64,000 nucleotides of DNA from Parvibaculum sp. (GTDB lineage Bacteria; Pseudomonadota; Alphaproteobacteria; Parvibaculales; Parvibaculaceae). Made by a program: the position numbers and the translations under genes. Numbering within the stretch: the stretch's first letter is position 1; each line of letters begins with the position of its first letter. The stretch is taken from contig NZ_JAUSBV010000005.1 in assembly GCF_030651915.1 (NCBI RefSeq), positions 744,001 through 808,000 of the forward strand, written 5' to 3'. Positions 44,830 to 52,735 of the stretch are shown here, piece by piece. A model generated the notes under the pieces. It did not search any database. It was not told the DNA's origin and saw nothing but the letters and a program-made list of their open reading frames with translations.

Positions 44830-45615
44830 ATGGGACGACTTTCGGGAAAACGCGCCATTGTGACGGGCGCTGGCAGTGGCATCGGCCGCGCCAGCGCCCG
44901 TCTCTTTGCGGCGGAGGGCGCCAAGGTCGTCGCCATCGATCTCGTGGAAGCGGCAGTCGACGAGACGGCCGACATGATCCGCAAGGAAGGCGGCGCAGTT
45001 TCCTCCGTCGCCGCCGATGTCAGCAACGAGACCGCCGTCAAGGACTTTGTCGAGCATTGTGCGGCACAGTATGGCGGCGTCGACGTGCTCTACGCCAATG
45101 CGGGCATCAGCGGCGGTATGGTCCCGCTACAAGAACAAACTGTCGCTTATTGGCAGCAAATTCTTGCGGTCAATCTCATTGGCCCATTTCTCGCGATCAA
45201 ATATGCGAGCCCCTACATGCTCAAACAGGGCAAGGGTTCGATCATCTGCACCGCTTCGGTGGCGGGCCTCAGGGCCAACGCCGGCGCGACCGCCTACAGC
45301 GCCAGCAAGGCCGGCGTCATCAGCCTCGTGCAAACGGTCGCCAACGAGTTCTACGGTTCGGGCGTGCGCGTCAACGCGATCTGTCCGGGCCTGATCGAGA
45401 CCGGCATGACGAAGCCGATTTTCGATGGCGCGCGCGCGCGCGGCAGCGACGACAAGATCGGTCAGCTCAATCCGATGAAGCGCTACGGATTACCGCCGGA
45501 AATCGCGCATGCGGCGCTTTTCCTCGCCAGCGACGATGCTTCCTATGTCAACGGGCAGGCGATCGCCGTCGATGGCGGGCTTTCAAGCACGCATCCATTT
45601 GCGGGCAGGCGCTGA
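44830..45615 (+). CDS. Short-chain dehydrogenase/reductase
   Basis: A 261-residue SDR from ATG 44830; an upstream in-frame GTG at 44821 overlaps the ribosome site GAGGGAGTGG, so the ATG is preferred. [12 protein letters not shown] (~12) binds NAD(P), NAGISGG (~88), TASVAG (~138) gives Ser, and YSASKAG (~152) the YxxxK pair. [12 protein letters not shown] closes the fold. It is a stand-alone oxidoreductase; its substrate is not apparent. Confidence 0.87.
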   Translation: MGRLSGKRAIVTGAGSGIGRASARLFAAEGAKVVAIDLVEAAVDETADMIRKEGGAVSSVAADVSNETAVKDFVEHCAAQYGGVDVLYANAGISGGMVPLQEQTVAYWQQILAVNLIGPFLAIKYASPYMLKQGKGSIICTASVAGLRANAGATAYSASKAGVISLVQTVANEFYGSGVRVNAICPGLIETGMTKPIFDGARARGSDDKIGQLNPMKRYGLPPEIAHAALFLASDDASYVNGQAIAVDGGLSSTHPFAGRR

Positions 45616-45693
45616 ATCGCTGCACGACACGGCACCCGACGGTACATAGATCGCGACGACGTTTGGCAGATCGCGCAAGGCCGATGGACCTAG

Positions 45694-45709
45694 GTAGTTT
45701 CCGAGTCTG
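45694..45709 (+). promoter_or_regulatory. Shared motif copy A (GTAGTTTCCGAGTCTG)
   Basis: The 16-mer lies 101 bp upstream of the first DUF3309 gene and points toward it. The core TCCGAGTCTG and the GTA six bases before it are shared with copies at 46609-46624 (minus) and 51232-51247 (plus). See the finding on this motif. Confidence 0.5.
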
Positions 45710-45810
45710 ACGCCTTTATGTACCGCCGGTTACGGTCCGAACGACAGATTCACGGGGGCCACAGACGGGACAGTCGCGGCACTCACGCCGTCTCCAGAGG
45801 AGCGACCGCC

Positions 45811-45966
45811 ATGCTCGGTACTATTCTACTGATCGTCCTGATTTTGTTTCTGGTCGGATCGCTGCCGACATGGCCACATAGTTCGGGTTGGGGTTATTAC
45901 CCGAGCGGTGGACTGGGTATCGTCCTGGTCGTGGTCCTCATTCTTTTGCTCATGGGACGGATCTGA
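45811..45966 (+). CDS. DUF3309 small membrane protein (copy 1)
   Basis: A 51-residue protein, ATG 45811 after AGAGGAGCGACCGCC. It has two hydrophobic segments (LGTILLIVLILFLVGSL and GLGIVLVVVLILLLMG) around WPHSSGWGYYPSGG, the invariant centre of DUF3309 proteins. These very short proteins occur in alphaproteobacteria next to stress genes; function unknown. A paralogue lies at 46378-46542 on the other strand. Confidence 0.8.
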   Translation: MLGTILLIVLILFLVGSLPTWPHSSGWGYYPSGGLGIVLVVVLILLLMGRI

Positions 45967-46113
45967 CCCGCGACGATCTCCGAGAGCCGATCCCGACACA
46001 GATGCAGGCGGTTTTCAACACCGCTTGCAGGCGCCCCTCGGGCCTGAAGCCGGGTATGAATAAATGGACAGCATGATCGCCCCCGCTGCGCGCAGGGACG
46101 ATCGGCTGCTTGT

Positions 46114-46266
46114 TTATTTGTTCCGTTCCGCGCTGCTCTCGATGTTGTCGCCGGTCTTGGAAATATCCCTGCCGGCCCCGGCAACGGTATTGCACCCGCC
46201 CAAGATCGAAACGGCACTGAAAAGAAGTAACAGGGTGAAGGTTAGCATCGTCGATTTCATGCTCAT
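46114..46266 (-). CDS. Entericidin-like small lipoprotein
   Basis: A 50-residue protein from ATG 46266 (an ATG at 46260 is the alternative). MLTFTLLLLFSAVSILGGC is a lipoprotein signal with lipobox LGGC. The mature part NTVAGAGRDISKTGDNIESSAE is the entericidin A/B consensus (CNTVxGxGxDI..xGxxIxxAA). Entericidins are envelope lipoproteins induced in stationary phase or osmotic stress. A perfect palindrome GTGCATGCATGCAC lies at 46321-46334, about 55 bp upstream. Confidence 0.8.
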   Translation of the reverse strand: MSMKSTMLTFTLLLLFSAVSILGGCNTVAGAGRDISKTGDNIESSAERNK

Positions 46267-46320
46267 GGCACTGCCTTTGGCTGAGCGGTTTCGGAACGCC
46301 CTGCGAAAGGCGGAGCGGAG

Positions 46321-46334
46321 GTGCATGCATGCAC
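46321..46334. promoter_or_regulatory. 14-bp perfect palindrome upstream of the entericidin gene
   Basis: GTGCATGCATGCAC is fully self-complementary. It sits between the DUF3309 copy 2 stop and the entericidin start, a plausible operator position. No known regulator is assigned. Confidence 0.35.
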
Positions 46335-46377
46335 ATGCGATTTGACTTTGCATCGCGATACCGGCGACGCATCCGGG

Positions 46378-46542
46378 TCAGATTCGTTGTGTGAGTATCA
46401 GCACGTGGATGACGACCATGACGACCGACAGCCCACCGCTCGGGTAGTAACCCCAGTTCACGCTGTGCGGCCATCTTGGCAAGGCGCCAATCAGAAGAAG
46501 AAGCAGGATGAAAAGCAGGATCGTGCCGGTGCCCATGTCCAT
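46378..46542 (-). CDS. DUF3309 small membrane protein (copy 2)
   Basis: A 54-residue protein read on the minus strand from ATG 46542, preceded by CGGGAGGCGCAT. TGTILLFILLLLLIGALPRWPHS is followed by NWGYYPSGGLSVVMVVIHVLIL and ends QRI. The P-x-WPHS-x-x-WGYYPSGG core is the DUF3309 signature and is nearly identical to copy 1 at 45811-45966. The two copies face each other around the entericidin gene. Below usual gene-calling length limits, so easily missed. Confidence 0.8.
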   Translation of the reverse strand: MDMGTGTILLFILLLLLIGALPRWPHSVNWGYYPSGGLSVVMVVIHVLILTQRI

Positions 46543-46608
46543 ATGCGCCTCCCGAAAAGGGGATGAAAAAGGACAGGGTGCAGAGTATCGGCAGACAGGT
46601 TGGGTCCA

Positions 46609-46624
46609 CAGACTCGGAATGTAC
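46609..46624 (-). promoter_or_regulatory. Shared motif copy C (GTACATTCCGAGTCTG)
   Basis: Read on the minus strand, this copy lies 66 bp upstream of the second DUF3309 start, pointing toward it. It also lies just past the end of the large sensor gene. It keeps the full TCCGAGTCTG core. Confidence 0.5.
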
Positions 46625-46655
46625 TCAGCAAAATACCCTCGAAGACGGGCCGGCG

Positions 46656-49600
46656 TTATGCGTCAGCCGGCGGTTCGTCCAATCGGCTTGCCGCGGCAAG
46701 GGCCAGCCGGGCGAGCGCAGGCAGAGACTTCGAACCGGTCTTTTTCATGATCGCGGCACGATGGCTCTCGACGGTGCGCTGACTGATCTTCAGATCGGCC
46801 GCGATATTCTTGCTGGGGTCTCCGGCGAGGACCATCTCCATGATCTGACGCTGCCGGGGCGTCAGGCCCGCAACATGCTTGGCCGCTTCTTCGTGCCATG
46901 CGAGCAGCTTGTTTTTATCCCGGGACCGTTCGAGCGCCCGCCGGACGCTTGCAAGCAATTCGGCACTCTCGACCGGCTTTTCGATAAAATCTGCGACCCC
47001 CGCCTTCATTGCCTGGACGGCCATCGGCACGTCGCCATTGCCCGTAATCATGATTGCCGGAAATTGATGGTTGATCTCGTCCAGACGTTGCAGCAATCCG
47101 AGCCCGTCCATTCCCGGCAGCTTCTCATCGATCAAAAGACATGCCTCACGTCCCGGACGATAGGCATTGAGGAAAGCCTCGGCATCCGCGTAGACCTCGA
47201 CGGCAAAGCCCTCCGCCTCAAGCAGCTCACGAAAGGCGTCACGTATCTGGCCGTCATCGTCGACGACAAAAATGATCGGCGTATCCGGTTCGTCGAGCGC
47301 GATTTTTGTACCCGCCCGGCGTGGTTCCGACGCGGCAGGAGCGACCGTCTTCAGAACGCGCTGGAGTGCATTGGCCAACTCCTCGGGTTTGACCGGCTTG
47401 TTGAGCTGCAGGCAGTCCTGGAAAGCGATGGCCCGCAGGACATCGGTCGATATGTCACCGGTCAGAATGAAAACCGGTAACCGGGCACCAAACCTCTCCC
47501 TCAGCTTCGCTGTCGCCTCAAGTCCATTCAGGCCGTTCGGCAGATTGTAGTCAGCAATGACGATGTCGGGCTGAATGTTGTCGCGTGCAACCAGGTGCAG
47601 CGCGGTGACACCATCCGGTGCCGTGACGACACGGTGGCCGTCACTGGCGAGAAAGAGCTCGAGAAGCTCACGCACTTCCGAATCGTCCTCGATGACCAGA
47701 ATGGTGCCGGTGTGCCGAACCTCGATGTCTGTGCGGCTGCCCACATCGCGCCGACGCGACTGAGCCGGATGCGGCGCTTCGACTGGAGCGCGCGGGACAT
47801 CGATGCAGAACATGGATCCTTTTCCCGGACTCGACCAGACCCGGACCGGGTGCTTGAGCAACTTGCCCAGGTGACGCACGATCGAGAGGCCAAGACCGAG
47901 TCCCCGATTGCGTTCGCGTGCAGCGTTGTCGACCTGGTAGTATTCATTGAAGATTTTGGAGATATCGCTCTCGGCGATACCTATGCCGGTATCCAGAACC
48001 TCGATGCTGAGCCTTTCGCCGCGCCGGCGACAACCGAGAAGCACCTCGCCGTGCATCGTATATTTGAATGCATTTGACAGAAGATTGCGGATCATCTGCT
48101 CAAGCAGTTGCGGATCGCTGTGTACCCAAAGACTGCAAGGAACCAAGCGAAAATTGATGTCCTGCGCCTTTGCGATGTAGGAGAACTCCTCCTGAATACG
48201 GCTGAAGAGATCGTCGATCCTGACGTTTACCGCTACGGGGCGGACAGTGCCGGCCTCAATCTGGTTCAGATCGAGCAATGTATTCAACATACTTGACATG
48301 GAAGTGATCGTTGCATCCAGGCGTGCGATCAGCTTTTTCTCGCTCTCTCCCTTGACTTTTTTTGCCAGCAGTCCCTGAAGCAGCGCGAGCGTTTGCAGTG
48401 GCTGGCGGAGATCGTGGCTCGCGGCGGCAAGAAATCTCGACTTCGCGACATTGGCAAGATCGGCCTGCCGCCTGGCGTCTTCGAGTGCCTTTGCCGTAAG
48501 CCTCTGGGCGGTGATATCGACGAAGGTGATCACCACACCCTCAACTCTGTTGTCGCTTGTACGGTAGGGCAATATCCGGCGGATAAACCAGACATCGTTC
48601 TGCGCCTCGACCTCTCGCTCGATTGAGGCGAAGCTTTCAAGCACCGTACGAGCGTCCGCTGGAAGCGTATTGTCGATCGCCAGAGAGTTGATGTCCGAAA
48701 GTGGCCGCCCAATATCACTCGGGATGACGCTGAAGAGCGATTTGGTCGCCGGGGTGAAAAAACGAATTTTGAGATCGGTATCAAGAAAGAGCGTCGCGAC
48801 ATCGGTGCTGTAGAGGACATTCTGCAAATCGTTGGCGGTCGTCCGATGCTGCTCCAGCGTTTCCTGAAGCTGGCTGTTGAGAGCGGTCAGTTCCTCGTTG
48901 AGCGACTGTAATTCTTCCTTGGCGGTCAACAGTTCCTCGTTGGTGGACTGGAACTCTTCATTGACCGACATCGCTTCTTCATTGATTGCCTTCTGCTCCT
49001 CGCCCGACACCTCCAGATCGCGGATGGCCGCCTGAAGCTCGGCTCTTGTGGACGCGAGATCCTGCTCGAGCTCGCTCACACGCGAGACGTCTTCGGGCCT
49101 CGTCGCGCGGCTTTGCGCCGGCTCCGGCCTTGGCTCGTCAATGAAGCAAACCAGCAGATGTTCTTCACCCTCGTTCAGAACCGGTTGAACTTCGATGCTG
49201 AACGTATGTGTGTCGCCGTTGTGCGCCGTGCTGCCGCCGCGGACCGAAATGCGCTTGTTTTCCCGTTTTGCCTTTTGAATCGCTGAGCGAATCTTGATTC
49301 GCAAGTCCTCCGGCGCCATGGCGAGCAGATTGTGCGTGGGTGGCCCCGACGGGACGCGCAGGTAGCGGTCCGTCGGCCCCAGCGAAAAAAGCCATTCGTA
49401 CTTGCTGTTGATCAAAACGGCCGCCGGTGCATAGGATTCCATTACCAGTTGCCGGCAGAGGTCAGCGAGAACCGTCTGTCGTGACGGCGCGAGATTCTGC
49501 CATGTTCGGGTGGGAACTCTCACAGCGCTGTCGGCGCTGATCAGTCGCCCCAATTCGCCTGGACTGCCTCGGCCGACTTGCCGATAGATGCGCTCGGGTT

Positions 49601-51077
49601 TGGATATGACTTCAAAGCGGCCGTCATCGTGTCCGATCGTCTCCGCGTTGCCGAGAAGCAAAATGCCGTTCTCGCGCAAGGCAAAGCCGAATACGGCGAT
49701 GGCTTTCGCTTGCGCTTCCGGACTCAGATAGATCAAAAGATTCCGGCATGAAATCATATCAATGCGCGAGAAAGGAGGGTCAGTCAGCACATCCTGCACC
49801 GTAAAGACGACCGACGAGCGCAGCGCCGGCGAAATCCTGTAATTGTCATCTTCCCTGGAGAAGAAGCGCTCAAGGCGGGCCGGCGACACACCCGCCTCGA
49901 TCGAATGAGGATAGAGGCCGTCCCGTGCAGTCGCCACTGCATCCCCGTCAACATCCGAAGCGAATATTTCCAGCTTGATGTTGCGTTTGGCCGCCGTGAT
50001 CTGCTCCTGGATCAGTATTGCAAGAGAATAGGCCTCCTCGCCGGTGCTGCACCCAACGACCCATATACGAAGAGGGCGATCGAGCGAGTGGTTCTGAACC
50101 AGGCCGGGGATGATCTTCTCAGCCAGATATTCAAATACCTTCGGGTCGCGAAAGAAGCTGGTGACGTTGATGAGCAAATCCTTGGCGAGACGTTCGAGCT
50201 CCGCGGCGTCGTTCTGCAGGATTTCGAAATAGCGGTTCATTTCGCTGCTCTCGATCGCCTCCAACGCCATGCGGCGTTCGATCCGACGCTGCAGCGTGCC
50301 TCGTTTGTAGAGCCTGAAGTCGTGTCCCGAACTTGTACGCAGCAGTTCGACGATCGCCGGCAGGCAATCCTCTGTGCTGGCCGCCGACCGCGCGTCCGGA
50401 GCCCGCTCCGGGGCGGTGATCTGCAGGCCATATGCGACCAGCGCATCCGGGATGTCCGCCACGGGCAACACCTGATCCGTTGCGCCGGTCATGATGGCGC
50501 TGCGCGGCATGCCATCGTAAGCGGCCTCGTCCGGGTCTTGCACAATGACCAACCCACCTTTTTGCTTCACGGATTTCAGTCCGAGACTGCCGTCCGCACC
50601 TGTTCCCGAGAGAACCACGCAAACAGCGCGTGGGCCGCAGTCCTCCGCCATAGAGTGAAGCAAAAAATCGAACGGCAATCGGGCGCCGTGACGTGCCTGC
50701 GGATGAGAAAGGTGCAAAACACCATCGCCCACAGAGAGATAAGTTCCCGGCGGAATGACGTAGAGGTGATCGCGTTCGATCGGCATCCCGTTCGTCGCCT
50801 GCTGCACACGCATTTTGGTATGTTCGGCCAGCAGTCCGACCATCATGCTTTCGTGGGTCGGGTCGAGATGCTGAACCAGAATGAAGGCCATGCCGATGTC
50901 GGCAGGCAGAGCACTGACAAGTTTCTTGCATGCCTCGAGACCTCCCGCCGAGGCGCCGATGCCGACAACCGGAAAATCATCCGGCACCTGAGAAACCGAT
51001 TGCGATGGCGGCGCGCGGCCTGCCGGTTGCGACCGGGCCGTTCCATCCTGGGGTGAACGGCTTCCTGGCATGCTCAT
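46656..51077 (-). CDS. CheB-CheR-PAS-histidine kinase-REC-REC-LuxR fusion protein
   Basis: A 1473-residue soluble signalling protein. Residues 36-215: CheB methylesterase with S43 (GASAGG), H70 (VQHLD) and D162 (GTGADG). 236-500: CheR methyltransferase with SAM loop VVGCSTGEEAY (340-350). 665-745: coiled coil of NEE/NEEL repeats. 750-860: PAS. 880-945: dimerisation helix with H888 (SHDLRQPLQ). 990-1095: ATPase with N1002 and DTGIGI. 1125-1240: receiver with D1176. 1267-1385: second receiver, D1317. 1402-1465: FixJ/LuxR helix-turn-helix. All key residues are present. It could take a signal from sensor to DNA within one chain. No receptor or cheA gene is nearby, so a role in envelope stress is more likely than chemotaxis. 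Confidence 0.9.
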   Translation of the reverse strand: MSMPGSRSPQDGTARSQPAGRAPPSQSVSQVPDDFPVVGIGASAGGLEACKKLVSALPADIGMAFILVQHLDPTHESMMVGLLAEHTKMRVQQATNGMPIERDHLYVIPPGTYLSVGDGVLHLSHPQARHGARLPFDFLLHSMAEDCGPRAVCVVLSGTGADGSLGLKSVKQKGGLVIVQDPDEAAYDGMPRSAIMTGATDQVLPVADIPDALVAYGLQITAPERAPDARSAASTEDCLPAIVELLRTSSGHDFRLYKRGTLQRRIERRMALEAIESSEMNRYFEILQNDAAELERLAKDLLINVTSFFRDPKVFEYLAEKIIPGLVQNHSLDRPLRIWVVGCSTGEEAYSLAILIQEQITAAKRNIKLEIFASDVDGDAVATARDGLYPHSIEAGVSPARLERFFSREDDNYRISPALRSSVVFTVQDVLTDPPFSRIDMISCRNLLIYLSPEAQAKAIAVFGFALRENGILLLGNAETIGHDDGRFEVISKPERIYRQVGRGSPGELGRLISADSAVRVPTRTWQNLAPSRQTVLADLCRQLVMESYAPAAVLINSKYEWLFSLGPTDRYLRVPSGPPTHNLLAMAPEDLRIKIRSAIQKAKRENKRISVRGGSTAHNGDTHTFSIEVQPVLNEGEEHLLVCFIDEPRPEPAQSRATRPEDVSRVSELEQDLASTRAELQAAIRDLEVSGEEQKAINEEAMSVNEEFQSTNEELLTAKEELQSLNEELTALNSQLQETLEQHRTTANDLQNVLYSTDVATLFLDTDLKIRFFTPATKSLFSVIPSDIGRPLSDINSLAIDNTLPADARTVLESFASIEREVEAQNDVWFIRRILPYRTSDNRVEGVVITFVDITAQRLTAKALEDARRQADLANVAKSRFLAAASHDLRQPLQTLALLQGLLAKKVKGESEKKLIARLDATITSMSSMLNTLLDLNQIEAGTVRPVAVNVRIDDLFSRIQEEFSYIAKAQDINFRLVPCSLWVHSDPQLLEQMIRNLLSNAFKYTMHGEVLLGCRRRGERLSIEVLDTGIGIAESDISKIFNEYYQVDNAARERNRGLGLGLSIVRHLGKLLKHPVRVWSSPGKGSMFCIDVPRAPVEAPHPAQSRRRDVGSRTDIEVRHTGTILVIEDDSEVRELLELFLASDGHRVVTAPDGVTALHLVARDNIQPDIVIADYNLPNGLNGLEATAKLRERFGARLPVFILTGDISTDVLRAIAFQDCLQLNKPVKPEELANALQRVLKTVAPAASEPRRAGTKIALDEPDTPIIFVVDDDGQIRDAFRELLEAEGFAVEVYADAEAFLNAYRPGREACLLIDEKLPGMDGLGLLQRLDEINHQFPAIMITGNGDVPMAVQAMKAGVADFIEKPVESAELLASVRRALERSRDKNKLLAWHEEAAKHVAGLTPRQRQIMEMVLAGDPSKNIAADLKISQRTVESHRAAIMKKTGSKSLPALARLALAAASRLDEPPADA

Positions 51078-51231
51078 GCTTTCGCGTTGCAGCCCCGCAG
51101 CGCGGGGCAGAATTTAATTCTATCACATTTCCCATATCGGGGCGAGATCGAGATTCTATTGTCGCCGCCCGGGCAAAAAGCGCGGCAAACTGCGCGCGCA
51201 TCGAGCGACATGTCCGGATATGCAGGTCTAC

Positions 51232-51247
51232 GTAGTATCCGAGTCTG
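51232..51247 (+). promoter_or_regulatory. Shared motif copy B (GTAGTATCCGAGTCTG)
   Basis: It lies 155 bp upstream of the sensor gene start and 345 bp before the SYLF gene, and is oriented toward the latter. It is preceded by CTAC, giving the palindrome CTACGTAG at its left end, a type of sequence seen in NarL/FixJ-family binding sites. Confidence 0.5.
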
Positions 51248-51539
51248 TTCGCAACAGACCCTGACGGGCTAGCTTCACACTACCCAAACCGTGGAGTGGT
51301 TCGCGGCACCTTTTCAGTTGCCGCACAGGGGTTGTTTTGCGCGTGTCTGCCGGCCGCCAGGCCAGCTACCAGACAAGCGCCCGGCAACGTAATCGATCTG
51401 TAAATCCCGGATGGCAAGTATATCCGAATATGCGAGAGCCCTGCCTTGTGGCGGTTAGCGATCGGATTGGCGAGCGACCCGGCTTTCCGGCGCCGGCGTC
51501 TCTGACTTGTCAAAAAACAAGATGCGCACACGGATCGAC

Positions 51540-51567
51540 CGCAAGCACTCACGACACCGTGCTTGCG
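51540..51567 (+). promoter_or_regulatory. Hairpin in the 5' leader of the SYLF gene
   Basis: CGCAAGCAC (51540-51548) and GTGCTTGCG (51559-51567) form a perfect 9-bp stem with a 10-nt loop. It ends 25 bp before the ATG at 51593, just upstream of the AGGAA ribosome site. It could modulate translation or be a weak terminator of an upstream transcript. Confidence 0.5.
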
Positions 51568-51592
51568 TCACTCTTGAAACAGGAATGCCAAA

Positions 51593-52153
51593 ATGATCAA
51601 TATCCGAACCCTTTTCCTGGTGAGTTTTCTCGCCATCCCGGCCTTCATGATGGTTGGCGCGTTTGACCGCGCCGCTGCCGCGACGACGGAGGATCTCCAC
51701 CGGGACGCCGATCAGGCCCTGAAAACTCTCTACAAGACCAACCCGACCGCGCTGCAGATTTCAAAGCAAGCCAAGGCCGTTCTCGTTTTCCCCAACGTGG
51801 TCAAGGCCGGCCTCATATTCGGTGGCGCCTATGGTGAAGGCGTCCTGATGAAGGGATCGACCATCGACGGGTATTTCAACTCGTTCACCGGTTCCTGGGG
51901 TCTGCAGGCAGGCGCACAGTCATATTCGTATGCCGTCTTCCTCATGACCGATGAAGCCGTGGAATATCTCGACAAATCACAGGGATGGGAAGTCGGCGTT
52001 GGACCGACGGTCGTTGTCATGGACGAAGGCGTCGCCACGAACCTGTCGACGTCGACGTTGAAGGATGCCGCATATGCCTTCATCTTCGACCAGCAAGGTC
52101 TGATGGCTGGCGTCAGCATCGAGGGAACGAAGATTTCCAGAATCAAGAACTGA
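51593..52153 (+). CDS. SYLF (YSC84-like) lipid-binding domain protein
   Basis: A 186-residue protein with a signal peptide (IRTLFLVSFLAIPAFMMVGAF, cleavage around AAA-TTED). The SYLF domain follows: AKAVLVFPNVVKAGLIFGGAYGEGVLM, then GSWGLQAGAQSYSYAVFLMTDEAVEYL and a C-terminal AGVSIEGTKISRI. SYLF proteins bind phosphoinositides in eukaryotes; bacterial members are periplasmic or outer-membrane proteins often linked to stress. Its neighbours (entericidin, DUF3309) fit an envelope-stress role. Confidence 0.85.
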   Translation: MINIRTLFLVSFLAIPAFMMVGAFDRAAAATTEDLHRDADQALKTLYKTNPTALQISKQAKAVLVFPNVVKAGLIFGGAYGEGVLMKGSTIDGYFNSFTGSWGLQAGAQSYSYAVFLMTDEAVEYLDKSQGWEVGVGPTVVVMDEGVATNLSTSTLKDAAYAFIFDQQGLMAGVSIEGTKISRIKN

Positions 52154-52293
52154 ACGACGACATCAAAGAAATGCGAGCGGCAACGCCATCCCTCGGAAAC
52201 GACGGGTGGCGTTTCCGTATTGCAGATCGGCCAGCCCAAACGCGACCTCGCAGGGGAAGCAACTCGTTCCGGCGCACAGAGATCGAAAGGAAG

Positions 52294-52369
52294 TGGTGCC
52301 CAGGGGCGGAATCGAACCACCGACACTGCGATTTTCAGTCGCATGCTCTACCAACTGAGCTACCTGGGC
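52294..52369 (-). tRNA. tRNA-Phe (GAA anticodon)
   Basis: A 76-nt cloverleaf with encoded CCA. GCCCAGG pairs with CCTGGGC, the anticodon stem TGCGA/TCGCA encloses CTGAAAA giving anticodon GAA, and the T-arm has GGTTCGATTCC. It lies downstream of yacG on the same strand. Confidence 0.96.
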
Positions 52370-52478
52370 GGAAGCTCCGAGGCGGGGCAATCAGGCCCGG
52401 CCGCGGCGAGGTTCGCGGGTTATAGGAGATCGAATCCGGACTGTCCAGAGGGGTAAGAAAACAAACACTGCCAATGGC

Positions 52479-52703
52479 TTAGCGCTGTTCTTCGTCGTCC
52501 CCCGCCGCCTCTGCATCCCAATCGTCCGGCGGCTCGACGGCCGGAATTGCATAGGCGCCTTTCAGCCAGCGGTTGAGATCGACGTCGGCACAGTGCTTGG
52601 AGCAGAAAGGATGGAAGTCGGGCGCCGATTTTTTGGCGCAAACCGGGCATGGGCGCGGGCTGCGCAGCTTCACGACGTTGGACTTGTCCCCGGTTTCTGT
52701 CAT
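52479..52703 (-). CDS. yacG: DNA gyrase inhibitor YacG-like zinc protein
   Basis: A 74-residue protein with CPVC (~19-22) and FCSKHCADVDLNRWL (~33-47), the four-Cys zinc site of the YacG/DUF329 family. YacG binds GyrB and inhibits gyrase in E. coli. The C-terminal tail is acidic (DDWDAEAAGDDEE). It lies 18 bp downstream of the RNase G stop on the same strand, an arrangement conserved in alphaproteobacteria. Its start ATG is part of the CTGTCA array. Confidence 0.9.
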   Translation of the reverse strand: MTETGDKSNVVKLRSPRPCPVCAKKSAPDFHPFCSKHCADVDLNRWLKGAYAIPAVEPPDDWDAEAAGDDEEQR

Positions 52704-52735
52704 CGAACTGTCAAAAATCTGTCACTGAACTGTCA
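52697..52735 (+). promoter_or_regulatory. Pho-box-like array: four CTGTCA half-sites at exact 11-bp spacing
   Basis: CTGTCA begins at 52697, 52708, 52719 and 52730. The outer copies lie in the yacG start codon region and the rng stop region, and the inner two in the 18-bp junction. This is the geometry of tandem PhoB boxes. The repeats run toward the 3' end of rng on the plus strand, where no plus-strand gene is seen. Confidence 0.5.

Larger units (their letters stand above)
51078..51592. other. 515-bp gap between the sensor gene and the SYLF gene
   Basis: No convincing gene is seen on either strand. It holds motif copy B (51232-51247), a weaker related sequence (AGTATATCCGAATATG, about 51416-51431) and a hairpin at 51540-51567. 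It must contain the promoters of both divergent flanking genes. Confidence 0.5.
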
